Assembly: GCA_021793405.1 (NCBI GenBank)
Contig: JAJYSV010000003.1
Location: 62,001-126,000, forward strand
Reading direction: 5' to 3'
Length of the DNA stretch: 64,000 bases
From: Acidobacteriota bacterium
GTDB lineage: Bacteria > Acidobacteriota > Terriglobia > Terriglobales > Acidobacteriaceae
Made by a program: the position numbers and the translations under genes. Shown one piece after another: positions 46,490-55,191 of this stretch. The notes beneath the pieces are model-generated. The model was not told the origin of the DNA and ran no database searches. It was given only the letters and a program-made list of their open reading frames with translations. Every line of letters starts with the position of its first letter. Position 1 is the stretch's first letter.

Positions 46490-47599
46490 TTACGATATGG
46501 GCTGGACCGGGGCTCCGTTCATCAGAAACTGCGTTCCGGAAACGATGACTTTGTCCCCCACCTGCAAGCCGCTCTTGACCGCGTAGGAGTTGCCCACCGT
46601 AGTGCCCAGTTCGATCGACTTCTGTACGGCAATATCGTGGCCGTTTTCGTTTTCCGCGACGAACACAAACTGTTGCCCGCCGACTTGCGTTACCGCAAGA
46701 ATCGGAACTGTGGGCGTGGGCGCCGTGCTCCAAGTCACGACAGCGCGGACCAGTTGCGCGTTGCGCAGCACGTCTGGCCGCGTATCTACCTTGGCTTTCA
46801 CCAGGATGGCCTGTAGTTGATTGTCGACCTGCGGCGAAACGAAATAGATCTTCGTACGGTCGAGTACCGTGCCGTCGTCGCCGGTAATTTCTATCGGCAA
46901 TCCAACATGTACCTGTGCCGCTCTCTCCGCTGGGATATAGATGTATGCCTCAAGTTGGGTGTTGTCGTCCACAGTTGTCAGCGTCGTGGATGAGGAAACA
47001 TAGTCGCCGACATGAACGGGAACATCGCCTACAACCCCCGTGAATGGGGCGCTGACGTGGAAGTACGCCAGCTGCTGCTGTGCGGACTTGCGCGCCGCCA
47101 CGTCCGAATCATAGGTGGCCTTGGAACTGTTATAGGTTTGCTCCGCCTGCTGATAGGCCTGTTTGCTGGTGACGCCGGCAGAGAAGAGCGCAAGCTGGCG
47201 AGCGATATCTTTCTGGTTGAATTGGTACACGGCCAACGCCTCTTGCTCGGTCGCCTGTGCCTGCGCCACAATCGCTTCCTGTTGGGTCGGATCGATCTCC
47301 ATCAGCCGTTGCCCGCCGCGGACATGGTCTCCGGAATGAACAAAAATCTGCGTCAAATTTCCGCTGACCTGGGGCTGGATGGTCGCCGACCGGCGGGACT
47401 TGATGGTCGCGACATAGCTGTCGCTCACCGGTACAGGCTGCAAGGTCACGGCCGAGACCTTTACGGGCATGGCGTGGAAAGTCTGGGTAGGGGTGGCGGG
47501 AGCCCGACTGCACCCCACAGCGCAGAGTAGAATCCCCATCGTTGCGACTGCGGCCGCCGACAACATATTGAGTCGGCGCAACTTCAATTCATCGTCCAC
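46490..47599 (-). CDS. RND efflux periplasmic adaptor (MexA type)
   Basis: A 369-residue membrane-fusion protein linking the RND permease to an outer-membrane channel. The N-terminus has a lipoprotein-like signal ending CAVGC near residue 30, so lipid anchoring is likely though the box is imperfect. Then follow a barrel-sandwich half (ATIQPQVSGNLTQIFV), a helical hairpin (about 95-165, rich in Gln and Ala), the second sandwich half (YFHVSAPFTGVVGDVPVHVGDYV) and the C-terminal beta-barrel domains. The GTG at 47599 is my choice; an in-frame start at 47668 lacks support. It is followed by the RND permease in the same operon. Confidence 0.88.
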   Translation of the reverse strand: MDDELKLRRLNMLSAAAVATMGILLCAVGCSRAPATPTQTFHAMPVKVSAVTLQPVPVSDSYVATIKSRRSATIQPQVSGNLTQIFVHSGDHVRGGQRLMEIDPTQQEAIVAQAQATEQEALAVYQFNQKDIARQLALFSAGVTSKQAYQQAEQTYNSSKATYDSDVAARKSAQQQLAYFHVSAPFTGVVGDVPVHVGDYVSSSTTLTTVDDNTQLEAYIYIPAERAAQVHVGLPIEITGDDGTVLDRTKIYFVSPQVDNQLQAILVKAKVDTRPDVLRNAQLVRAVVTWSTAPTPTVPILAVTQVGGQQFVFVAENENGHDIAVQKSIELGTTVGNSYAVKSGLQVGDKVIVSGTQFLMNGAPVQPIS

Positions 47600-47902
47600 C
47601 TGGCGTCCACCCGCTCCAAAATTTGTACATCCACAGATCCACGCTACGAACATGCCATTCGATCTCACAAGTCATGCCGGCAATTTTTACCGAAACCTTC
47701 TCAAGGATACGACACAAAGGAAACGCACCCTTCCGTGCGAAGCTCCTCCCGCCATGAACATACGCGCGCGCAGCCCGGCTGGTTCCTAGCAAATCGTCGT
47801 CGGCACATTCTCGCAGCCGCAAAAAAAAGTACACTTGCAACAAAAGATGCAGTTGCAGTTGCGGCGGACGCAATAATTTACAAGAGAAGTCATCCCGCGC
47901 CT
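47600..47902. other. Intergenic region between the adaptor gene and queT
   Basis: About 300 bp with no supported gene. It holds the adaptor promoter region and the end of the queT transcript. A TTGCAG-TTGCAG-type direct repeat lies near 47850, and an A8 run near 47821; neither forms a convincing site. Confidence 0.4.
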
Positions 47903-48595
47903 TCAACGTCGGGAGGAAAGATGAAAGGGATTGAAGCTCGAGTGATCGTCGAAGGCATCGACCTGCTCCGTCCGCTTCAGCCATCCGACGACTGCATACG
48001 TCAATGGGGTTGCCAGAACCTCGTAGGTTACTTTCGCTACGTAGGCGGATATGATCAACGCCAGCAGAGTCCTGCCAGGAGCTTTCCCCCAGAAGGCGAT
48101 CACCACCACGGTTGCGGTGTCGACGCCCTGGCCGGTGATCGTGGAACCGACCGTTCTGGTCCACAACCAGCGTCCGCGCGTCAGCAATTTCATCTTTGCC
48201 AGAGTATAGGAATTGGTGAACTCACCCGCCCAATATGCGATGAGACTGGCGACCACCAGGCGCGGAATAAATCCAAAGACGGTGGCAAACGCCGCTTGAT
48301 TGTGCCATCCCTGCGCGGGGGGAAGAGCGACGACAATCGCGCCCATCACCGAGAGCAGCGTCGAGGCAAAGAATCCGATCCAGATGGCTCGCCGCGACGC
48401 CGCATATCCATATACTTCGGTAAAGATATCTCCGAAGATGTAGGTGATGGGGAATAACAGTTCCGCGCCGCTGAGGGTCAACGGCCCGATTCGGCATATC
48501 TTTTGGGCGACCAGATTGGAGATCAATAGAACGACGACAAAAATAAGCGTCAGCGTATCCAAGTGTTTGTACTTGCGGTCAGTGGGCGCGGGCAT
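47903..48595 (-). CDS. Queuosine-precursor transporter (VUT family, YhhQ type)
   Basis: A 230-residue integral membrane protein with about six helices, of the VUT family (YhhQ) that imports queuosine precursors such as preQ0. Family blocks are LIFVVVLLISNLVAQKI, LLFPITYIFGDIFTEVYGY, SRRAIWIGFFAS and GQGVDTATVVVIAF. It starts 16 bp after the CHAD gene on the same strand, so a leader riboswitch cannot fit directly upstream. No queuosine biosynthesis gene is nearby. The C-terminal 25 residues are hydrophilic. Confidence 0.85.
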   Translation of the reverse strand: MPAPTDRKYKHLDTLTLIFVVVLLISNLVAQKICRIGPLTLSGAELLFPITYIFGDIFTEVYGYAASRRAIWIGFFASTLLSVMGAIVVALPPAQGWHNQAAFATVFGFIPRLVVASLIAYWAGEFTNSYTLAKMKLLTRGRWLWTRTVGSTITGQGVDTATVVVIAFWGKAPGRTLLALIISAYVAKVTYEVLATPLTYAVVGWLKRTEQVDAFDDHSSFNPFHLSSRR

Positions 48596-48610
48596 CCTGC
48601 AATGAAAATA

Positions 48611-49486
48611 TCAGGTAGGCGGTATGGTTCGTGGAAAGGATAATCTTCTTCTGGATTGCAGGCGGTTTTCAACGTGTTTCTTCTCTGGGGTGAAGGGTCG
48701 AAGCGCTTGCTTCCTGCCCTTGTTTGCCACGGAGAGCGCATGGTTGAATTTCTCCTTGGTGATCGCCTGGAACGTATGCACCAGCTTGCACTCCGGTCCA
48801 TGCGGAAGTTGCTTGCTTGCGATGGCGAGCAACTCCTGCCAGTCATGCCATTCTCCAATGGCATCCTTCATCTCTCCCAGGATTTCGATCGATAGCTTGT
48901 TGCCAGGATCGTTCTCCATTTGCAGCACGTAGCGCAATTCCTTCACTTTCAGCCGGTAGGGGTGCAGATTCTCCCTGTTCAGGCGGACAGGCGCAGCCAC
49001 TTCCCGCCGCAGGCGAAGCTCGGAAAGCATCGCATCCCCAAGGGTCGCGATGTCGGGCACGCCGTCCACGGAGAGCATTTTCAGGTAGGCTGCGGTATGT
49101 TTCAGCCGACGCCGAAGCGATGGGCCATGCTGGACGGCAAAGGAATGCAGGCTTTTCGTGCGCTGCGCATGTTCCGCTCCGAGGTATTCCAGCAGTTGAA
49201 CCAGGCAATCGTCCTCTTCTTCCATCCGCACGCCGGCCACGTATCCGGTAAGGACATCCAGGTCGCGCACCTTCCCGGCTCGGCTGCGAAGTTTCTTGAG
49301 CTTCTTCAAAACTCGCCGTTCATTCGGACGGGAGTCGAGCATCAATGCCAGCAGCGCTGCCTCAAAGCGGTGCGTATCCATGCGCAACGAATGAATTTTC
49401 TCGGGTGTCGGGTGTTTCGGCGTCCGCTTCAGAAATTTTCTTAACCTACGAATATCTTTTTGAACTCTATCGAGATCGAATGCCAT
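48611..49486 (-). CDS. CHAD-domain protein
   Basis: A 291-residue all-helical protein of the CHAD family, which binds inorganic polyphosphate through conserved histidines and basic residues. The first helix has KIHSLRMDTHRFEAALLAL; VRDLDVLTGY and NLHPYRLKVKELRYVLQM carry the remaining His and Arg/Lys pattern, and IGEWHDWQELLAI closes the repeat. No CYTH domain is fused and no polyphosphate kinase gene is adjacent. The Lys/Arg-rich C-terminus (about 255-291) could add further anion binding. It probably forms a two-gene unit with queT. Confidence 0.82.
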   Translation of the reverse strand: MAFDLDRVQKDIRRLRKFLKRTPKHPTPEKIHSLRMDTHRFEAALLALMLDSRPNERRVLKKLKKLRSRAGKVRDLDVLTGYVAGVRMEEEDDCLVQLLEYLGAEHAQRTKSLHSFAVQHGPSLRRRLKHTAAYLKMLSVDGVPDIATLGDAMLSELRLRREVAAPVRLNRENLHPYRLKVKELRYVLQMENDPGNKLSIEILGEMKDAIGEWHDWQELLAIASKQLPHGPECKLVHTFQAITKEKFNHALSVANKGRKQALRPFTPEKKHVENRLQSRRRLSFPRTIPPT

Positions 49487-49755
49487 CGCGTCGCCGCCAG
49501 TCAGTCTTTAAAATGAAGGTGAGAGTCGCAGGTTCCCCGTGGAGCGCAGCTTCCCTTATTGTGGAGCGTAGCCTCTCTTATTGTCGATCGCAGTGGAGTT
49601 GGAGCGCCATCGAATTCGTACGCATCGAAAGATGGAGCGGGCAAGGGAGATTGAGAGCCTTTTCAAATCATGTGTTCACAAAACTCTGGATGGGGGACGA
49701 CAAGGACTCGTTGTGTCGCCTGCACAGGGAACGAACGCGCTTCAAAAAGGATGCC

Positions 49756-52020
49756 GTGCTAAGGACGAGATTGTTGTTGGCAGTGCTGTTTCTCGGTGGG
49801 CTGTGTCTGGTTTCTTTTGCCCAGCCATCCACCTTCGTGTATTCAGGCAACGTCGTGGGACCGACAAATCAACCCGTCGTCGGCGCAACCGTTCAGTTGC
49901 AAATCGGAGATCATACCTTGATGCTGGTCACAGGAGCGGCGGGCAAGTTTCACGTTTCCACCGAATTGTCAGGGCCGGCCACGCTGGTTTTGAAGGTGCC
50001 AGGCTACGCGCCGCTGCAGCAGAGTATCTCGCCGAGCCAGCCGCAACCGATCCGGCTTGCACTCGCGACAAATTCTCAGCGTGTCGTAGTCACGGCGGGC
50101 CGCACCGCGCTCGCTTTGAATGAGTCCGCCGATACTGTGCGCGTTGTCTCGCAGCGGGCGCTGCAACAAAGCGCGACCCTCACATTTGGCGATCAATTGC
50201 GGCAAGTGACCGGTCTGCAGTTTTTTCGGCGCTCCAGCACGCTGGTCACAAATCCGACTGCGCAGGGCGTGTCGTTGCGCGGGCTCGGTTCCACCTCCGC
50301 CAGCCGCACGCTGGTTCTGGCCGGCCAGGTTCCCCTGAATGATCCCTTCGGCGGCTGGGTGTATTGGGACCAGGTGCCTTCGCTTGCGATTCAAGATGTC
50401 GAAGTTGTGCGCGGCGGAGCCTCCGATCTCTACGGCAGCAGCGCGATCGGCGGCGTTATCAACGTCATTGAACGGCAGCCGAAACCGACGGCATTTACCC
50501 TGGATGCCGGATACGGACAGGAAGATACACCGCACATTTCTGTGCTCGGCACGACGGCGCGCGGTCCCTGGGCCGGTCTGGTCGCTGGCGATTGGTTGAC
50601 CACCGCTGGCTACATTCTAACGGCTCCCGCGGTGCGCGGTCCCGTCGATATTCCCGCGAACGTGCATTATCAGAATGCGGAAGCGGAGCTGCGCCGCACC
50701 ATTTCAGAACGGGGAGCAGCGTATCTGCGAGGAAACCTGCTGAACGAAGCCCGCGGCAACGGCGCTGCGTTCCAGACCAACGGCACGCGGCTCTGGCGTT
50801 ACACCGGCGGACTGGATTGGACCACGGAGAATGCCGGCGCGTTTCGAGCGATCCTGTTTGGCAGCCAGGAACATTACCGGCAAACATTTTCCGCAATCAA
50901 TGCCACCCGCACCAGCGAGTTCCTCACCCGCGTGCAGCACGTCCCGATACAACAGATGGGTGGATCGATTCAGTGGACAAAGGCTCTGCGTCCATGGCTG
51001 ATGCTGGTGGCAGGCAGCGACGTCAATGACATTCGCGCGACGGATGATGAAGTTCCCATCCACAACGGGCAATCGAACGGAGTCTCGGACACCACGGCGC
51101 GGCAGCGAGATATCGGTGAGTATGTGGAAGCCTTATTGCAGTCGAAGAATTGGACCGTGGCCGCGTCCGTGCGAGGCGATGATTTCCTCAATTTGGATGC
51201 AGTCAAAACCACGCAGACAGGGAACGGCCCCATCACCCACACTTCCATCCCCAACCGAAGTGAGGCGCTGGCGAATCCCAGGCTGGGGATCGTTCGGCGG
51301 CTGGACTCCAATGTCGCTCTTACGGGCTCCGTCTATCGCGCCTTTCGGTCACCCACGCTGAATGAACTGTATCGGCAATTTCAGGTTGGCCAGGAGATTA
51401 CCCTGGCGAATTCGAATCTCCAATCCGAGCGCGCAACCGGATGGGAAGCGGGGACTGAATTTACCTGGCCGGCGCGGAACACAATAGTTCGCGCCAGCTA
51501 TTTCTGGACTGAAGTGAATCGCCCCGTCACCTCGTTAACGTTGAGCATCACCCCGACCGAAGTTCTCAATCAGCGGGAGAACCTTGGGCAAATTCGAAGC
51601 CGCGGCGTCTCACTCGACTATGAATCGCAGCCATTTTCTTGGCTTTCGGTTGCGGGCGGCTATCAATATGCGAATGCGACAGTAACGCAGTTTGCTCAGG
51701 ACCCATCTCTGATTGGAAAATGGATTCCGCAGGTGGCGCACAACATGGCGACCGCACAGGCGAGCGCCACGAAAGCGAAATTTGGGGTTGTAAAGTTGCT
51801 GGGAACGCTGAGCGGACGTCAATACGACGATGACGGGAATGTCTTTCTGCTCCATGGGTACTTTCAGTTGGATGGATACGTAGCCCATACGTTCCATTCG
51901 CATGTCGAGCTGTACGGGGCGGTGAGCAATATCTTCAATCGCGAGATCGAAGTGGGCAAAACGCCCCTCTTGACCCTCGGCACGCCGCGCATGGCAAGTT
52001 TCGGCATCCGCCTGCATTGA
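49756..52020 (+). CDS. TonB-dependent outer-membrane receptor
   Basis: A 754-residue receptor. A signal peptide at about 1-22 (MLRTRLLLAVLFLGG, ending FAQ) is followed by a carboxypeptidase-regulatory-like sandwich (about 27-108: SGNVVGPTNQPVVGATV), then a TonB-box/plug region (about 112-235) with TFGDQLRQVTGLQ, GVSLRGLGSTSASRTLVL and VEVVRGGASDLYG, and a 22-strand barrel to the end. The GTG at 49756 follows AAGGA; a longer open frame upstream overlaps the CHAD gene in antisense and is rejected. The last residue is His, not Phe. The substrate is unknown; vitamin B12, siderophore or oligosaccharide are all possible. Confidence 0.88.
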   Translation: MLRTRLLLAVLFLGGLCLVSFAQPSTFVYSGNVVGPTNQPVVGATVQLQIGDHTLMLVTGAAGKFHVSTELSGPATLVLKVPGYAPLQQSISPSQPQPIRLALATNSQRVVVTAGRTALALNESADTVRVVSQRALQQSATLTFGDQLRQVTGLQFFRRSSTLVTNPTAQGVSLRGLGSTSASRTLVLAGQVPLNDPFGGWVYWDQVPSLAIQDVEVVRGGASDLYGSSAIGGVINVIERQPKPTAFTLDAGYGQEDTPHISVLGTTARGPWAGLVAGDWLTTAGYILTAPAVRGPVDIPANVHYQNAEAELRRTISERGAAYLRGNLLNEARGNGAAFQTNGTRLWRYTGGLDWTTENAGAFRAILFGSQEHYRQTFSAINATRTSEFLTRVQHVPIQQMGGSIQWTKALRPWLMLVAGSDVNDIRATDDEVPIHNGQSNGVSDTTARQRDIGEYVEALLQSKNWTVAASVRGDDFLNLDAVKTTQTGNGPITHTSIPNRSEALANPRLGIVRRLDSNVALTGSVYRAFRSPTLNELYRQFQVGQEITLANSNLQSERATGWEAGTEFTWPARNTIVRASYFWTEVNRPVTSLTLSITPTEVLNQRENLGQIRSRGVSLDYESQPFSWLSVAGGYQYANATVTQFAQDPSLIGKWIPQVAHNMATAQASATKAKFGVVKLLGTLSGRQYDDDGNVFLLHGYFQLDGYVAHTFHSHVELYGAVSNIFNREIEVGKTPLLTLGTPRMASFGIRLH

Positions 52021-52087
52021 AGAATTCCAATCTGCGGGTTCCGATAGGATTTCTGTAAAAAGCATCCTACTCAACATGCTGGATGCA

Positions 52088-52109
52088 ATCTACGACGGGG
52101 TTCGTAGAT
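52088..52109 (+). other. Hairpin downstream of the TonB-dependent receptor gene
   Basis: ATCTACGA and TCGTAGAT form a perfect 8-bp stem with a 6-nt loop (CGGGGT). It lies 68 bp past the receptor stop and has no T-run, so its role as a terminator is uncertain. Confidence 0.4.
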
Positions 52110-52280
52110 GCCTAGGGGGCGCGCGGCGTTGTCGCTGCGCCATTCACCGGCCTGACCCCTATGGCCGCCGCTCGGCTGCGCGTGGATGTCACTGAAAGCT
52201 GAGTCCATCGGCCGCGACCGTGGCTCGTCGACGCGACTTTTCGTGGTCAGCAGCGTATTTTTATAGGTAGGACACATTTC

Positions 52281-53486
52281 TTGACTACGCAGAAACAAAA
52301 CACTGATACGGCATTGAACTACACGGGGGAGCAGGGATATCTGCTACTGGGGCTTCTTTTTCTCTTCGCGCTGGTTCTCATCGGACTGGCGATCGCCGCG
52401 CCTAAAATCGCCATGCAGATCCAGCGAGAAAAAGAGATGGAAACGATCCACCGAGGAGAGCAGTACAAGCGCGCGATCCAGTTGTATTACCGGAAATTCG
52501 GAGCTTACCCTAGCACCATTGATCAGTTGAAGCAGACCAGTCAGATCCGCTTCCTGCGGCAGGAATATGTCGATCCCATGACAGGCAAGAAGGACTGGAA
52601 GCTGCTGCATCTTGGCCAGGTCCAGATGGTGGCACTGGGTTTCTTCGGTAAGCCGGCGCAAACGGCGGGAATGCCGGGTACCAGCGGAATGCCAGGCGCG
52701 AACGGAACGCCCGCCCCGGGCGGCATGCCTGGAGCTGCCGGTACGACCTTGAATAGCGCTTCGAATCCTAATGGAGGTTCGCTCGACGATTCAGCCGACG
52801 CCGATACGACTTCAGGCACAACGGGTTCCAGTTCAGGCGTCAACGACAGCGCGTTGGCTGCTGCGAATCCGCAGAGTCAGCAGAGTGGAGGCGACTTTGG
52901 TTCCGACAATGGAGGATCTCCCTCGCCCGGTCTGGCGACAGGTTCACCCATGGGCGGTTCACCCATGGGCGGTTCATCTTTGGGCGCATCGCCGAATGGC
53001 CTGCAGAGCGGCGGCTCCTCGATGGGGATGGGTACGGGCGGCGGCACCGGGCTGGGGAGTTCCGCCACGCCCGCCGCGGGTGGAATGTTTGGCAGCAGCC
53101 CCACTGGTGCAGCAGCTGGCGGGTTGGGTGGCAGCGCGACGGGTGCTCCAATCGTCGGGGTCACCGTGCCGTTGAAAAAGAATTCCATGATCTCTTACCG
53201 CAAGAAGAAGATCTACAATCAGTGGCAGTTTGTCTACAATCCGCAGGAGGAGATCACCGCTGCGGCTGGGCAGTCCGGTTCGACGCCTGGCGGAGGTATT
53301 GGCACGCCCGCCGGCTCGTCGTCTCCAGGATCGACAACCAGTCCATTTGGCTCATCGTCCCAGGGATCGACGGCCAGTCCGTTTGGTTCGACGAATAGCG
53401 GAGCGCCCGGTAGTTCGACGAATTCCGGCAGTTTCGGCAGCACGCTCGGATCCAATCCGAACCAGACCCAGTCCAGCCCGTTTTGA
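52281..53486 (+). CDS. Type IV pilin-like/pseudopilin protein with large Gly/Ser-rich insert
   Basis: A 401-residue protein that starts like a pseudopilin. A prepilin-like cleavage site is GEQG|YLLL (after residue 19), followed by a hydrophobic helix and an amphipathic tail with YKRAIQLYYRKFGAYPSTIDQL, a block common in GspG/PilE-like proteins. Mature residue 5 is Gly, not the usual Glu. Residues about 125-300 are low-complexity Gly/Ser/Pro with GMPG and PMGGS repeats. A short folded piece (about 295-335: MISYRKKKIYNQWQFVYNP) and a second Ser/Gly-rich tail follow. A TTG start fits AGGTAGGA 8-nt upstream. No other secretion gene is adjacent, so its machine lies elsewhere. Confidence 0.7.
   Translation: MTTQKQNTDTALNYTGEQGYLLLGLLFLFALVLIGLAIAAPKIAMQIQREKEMETIHRGEQYKRAIQLYYRKFGAYPSTIDQLKQTSQIRFLRQEYVDPMTGKKDWKLLHLGQVQMVALGFFGKPAQTAGMPGTSGMPGANGTPAPGGMPGAAGTTLNSASNPNGGSLDDSADADTTSGTTGSSSGVNDSALAAANPQSQQSGGDFGSDNGGSPSPGLATGSPMGGSPMGGSSLGASPNGLQSGGSSMGMGTGGGTGLGSSATPAAGGMFGSSPTGAAAGGLGGSATGAPIVGVTVPLKKNSMISYRKKKIYNQWQFVYNPQEEITAAAGQSGSTPGGGIGTPAGSSSPGSTTSPFGSSSQGSTASPFGSTNSGAPGSSTNSGSFGSTLGSNPNQTQSSPF
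52941..52985 (+). repeat. Three tandem 15-bp repeats in the pseudopilin gene
   Basis: The unit GGTTCACCCATGGGC occurs twice perfectly and a third time with changes, encoding GSPMG repeats. Being a multiple of 3, unit gain or loss keeps the frame. This is a potential length-variation site. Confidence 0.75.
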
Positions 53487-53569
53487 AAACCGCAGGTCCA
53501 TCAGGAATAGTTGCGCGCAGGAAGATAAGATATATACATATCTTCCCGCAGCCTTGATATGGTTAGATT

Positions 53570-53941
53570 TTATGCACTGAAGGAAGAGCCGCAGCCGCAC
53601 GTGCTTTTGACGTTGGGATTCTCGAACTTGAATCCGGCAGCTTCCAGCGTTTCAACATAATCCACCACGCATCCGCTCAGATACATCAGCGAAGTGGAAT
53701 CCACGAAAACCTTCAGGTCATCGAAATTCAACACCTTGTCCATCATTCCCGACTGATTTTCGAATGACATAGAGTATTGAAATCCGGAGCAGCCGCCGCC
53801 CACCACGCCAAGGCGCAGACCCGCTGGAACTGGATCCTGAGTCGCCATGATTTCGCGTACTTTCTTGATTGCCTCGGGTGTCAGCGTAACCGGGGGAACT
53901 TTTACGGATTCGGTGGTTGGATTCGTCGTCATCGTTGCCAT
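53570..53941 (-). CDS. erpA: Iron-sulfur cluster insertion protein (A-type carrier)
   Basis: A 123-residue A-type carrier that delivers Fe-S clusters to target enzymes. The core runs VTLTPEAIKKVREIM, then LRLGVVGGGCSGFQYSMSF, and ends with STCGCGSSF. All three cluster-binding cysteines are kept (C in GGGCSG and the CGC pair). The ATG at 53941 has AGGA about 9 nt upstream; an in-frame extension to 54055 lacks homology. It stands alone, without isc or suf genes, which favours the ErpA-like name over IscA or SufA, though the choice is not firm. Confidence 0.9.
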   Translation of the reverse strand: MATMTTNPTTESVKVPPVTLTPEAIKKVREIMATQDPVPAGLRLGVVGGGCSGFQYSMSFENQSGMMDKVLNFDDLKVFVDSTSLMYLSGCVVDYVETLEAAGFKFENPNVKSTCGCGSSFSA

Positions 53942-54233
53942 GATGGATAGTCCTCGCGTTTCTTCTATCTGTTCGTATGATACTGGGAAATCTTCGGCAA
54001 AACAACCGGAATGGGTCGCTCCATGCCGAGCAAAGGTACTGTGCACGGCATTCAAAGGCAGGCCCGCTCCAGGAAAAATACTTTCTCGATGTAAAAACCC
54101 TCTATCGCAAGTGTCAACTTTGGGAGTACGATACAGGCCAAAGTGGTGGTTGCGCTGGCGAGGGATTGAATTTTCTCCTTCTTCCGCCGCGCCATCGCAG
54201 TCACGAAAGCTATGCCGATCGCGAGGTGATCCT

Positions 54234-54503
54234 ATGAGCTACGTGTTGATAATCTGGACCGTCTGGATAGCATTGGGCGTGATCCTCCTGGGCCTCATTA
54301 TGTACCGCAGCACCATCACCCGAAATGAAGAGGATCAGATCTTTCTGGATGATGGCACCGATATGCAGCATAACGAGCAGGAAGAGATTCTGCGTAGAGT
54401 CAAGCCGGTGGAAAGGATGATCCGCATTTTCGGCGGCGCGGAGGGTCTGGCGACGCTGGGCCTTCTGGCGTTCTACGTGACGGATGCGCTGCGTCAATTT
54501 TGA
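54234..54503 (+). CDS. Small two-helix membrane protein, unknown
   Basis: An 89-residue protein with a membrane helix at about residues 4-23 (VLIIWTVWIALGVILLGLIM), a charged central part (about 28-62; rich in Glu, Asp and Gln) and a second hydrophobic segment near 68-83. The ATG follows GAGGTGAT by 5 nt, which is the main support for its reality. No family was recognised. It might be a regulatory or assembly micro-protein. It lies between erpA and an orphan cysteine-rich gene. Confidence 0.6.
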   Translation: MSYVLIIWTVWIALGVILLGLIMYRSTITRNEEDQIFLDDGTDMQHNEQEEILRRVKPVERMIRIFGGAEGLATLGLLAFYVTDALRQF

Positions 54504-54736
54504 CGCGCTCATCAAGCGGAAAAGCACCGAATCGGGCATAGCCGGTCGATAGCAGCCGATGGCGAAACGTCAGAGGAAATCCCTGCCTGATCGCTCCCAG
54601 ATGTATTGTGGCACTCGATGCAGGACGTGGCGCGGCGTACCATCGCCAACCTACGCGTGTCCGGGGCGCGGTGGGAGCGATATTTTTATCCGTGATACGA
54701 ATGGCATCTGATTGCGACACGGTGAGGCGGAAATCG

Positions 54737-55012
54737 ATGGCTTGGATTGAACGCATTTCCTGCGATGTCTGCGGCAAACAAATGGGCGGCGACGAAAAGT
54801 GGTGGATCGCCACGAATGAGTGTGCGCTGTCCGGCGACAGGAGAAGCGGGCAACCGACTCTAAAATTGATGCCGTGGGATAACACGCTGGCCCATAGCGC
54901 CGAGAGCAAGCACCTTTGTGGCGCTGGCTGCGCCCACACCTATATGGACCGGTGGATGGCTGGATTTCGCGCCGGCACCGAAACGTGTGTCGACGGGCCG
55001 GTAGGTTCCTAA
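54737..55012 (+). CDS. Cysteine-rich small protein, unknown
   Basis: A 91-residue protein with CDVCGKQMGGDEKWW at the N-terminus, a single Cys in NECALSGD, and LCGAGCAHTYMDRWM in the second half. The CxxC and CxxxC pairs plus the His suggest a zinc-binding treble-clef or ribbon-like fold; no family was recognised. The ATG at 54737 is chosen because the cysteine motif starts within 10 residues; longer in-frame starts at 54701 and 54608 exist. No ribosome-binding site is clear. It is likely real given the motif spacing, but moderately supported. Confidence 0.55.
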   Translation: MAWIERISCDVCGKQMGGDEKWWIATNECALSGDRRSGQPTLKLMPWDNTLAHSAESKHLCGAGCAHTYMDRWMAGFRAGTETCVDGPVGS

Positions 55013-55191
55013 CCCTTCCGCTGAAGTTGCTTCGAGTGCATCGAATTTGCTTCCATCATCCCAACCGTCTGGCGCGTTCGTCCTTCTAGCTGTCGCTCAG
55101 CTGCGGTGCCGGAGTAAGTAAGCTACGATGCTGAAGACGGCGAATCTCGCCGACGCTTTGGGATCATACGCATCGTGAGAGGACTGGCAGC

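Noticed and set aside
48596-48610. preQ1 riboswitch upstream of the queuosine-precursor transporter
   Set aside because: Only 15 bp separate it from the upstream gene, too short for the motif.
49345-49755. Upstream extension of the TonB-dependent receptor
   Set aside because: Overlaps the CHAD gene in antisense; the signal peptide begins only at the GTG at 49756.
52640-53160. Gly/Ser repeat region considered as a CRISPR or satellite
   Set aside because: Units are short, in frame and coding; there is no spacer-repeat alternation.
53847-54233. N-terminal extension of the small membrane protein
   Set aside because: Runs antisense through erpA; the good ribosome-binding site is just before 54234.
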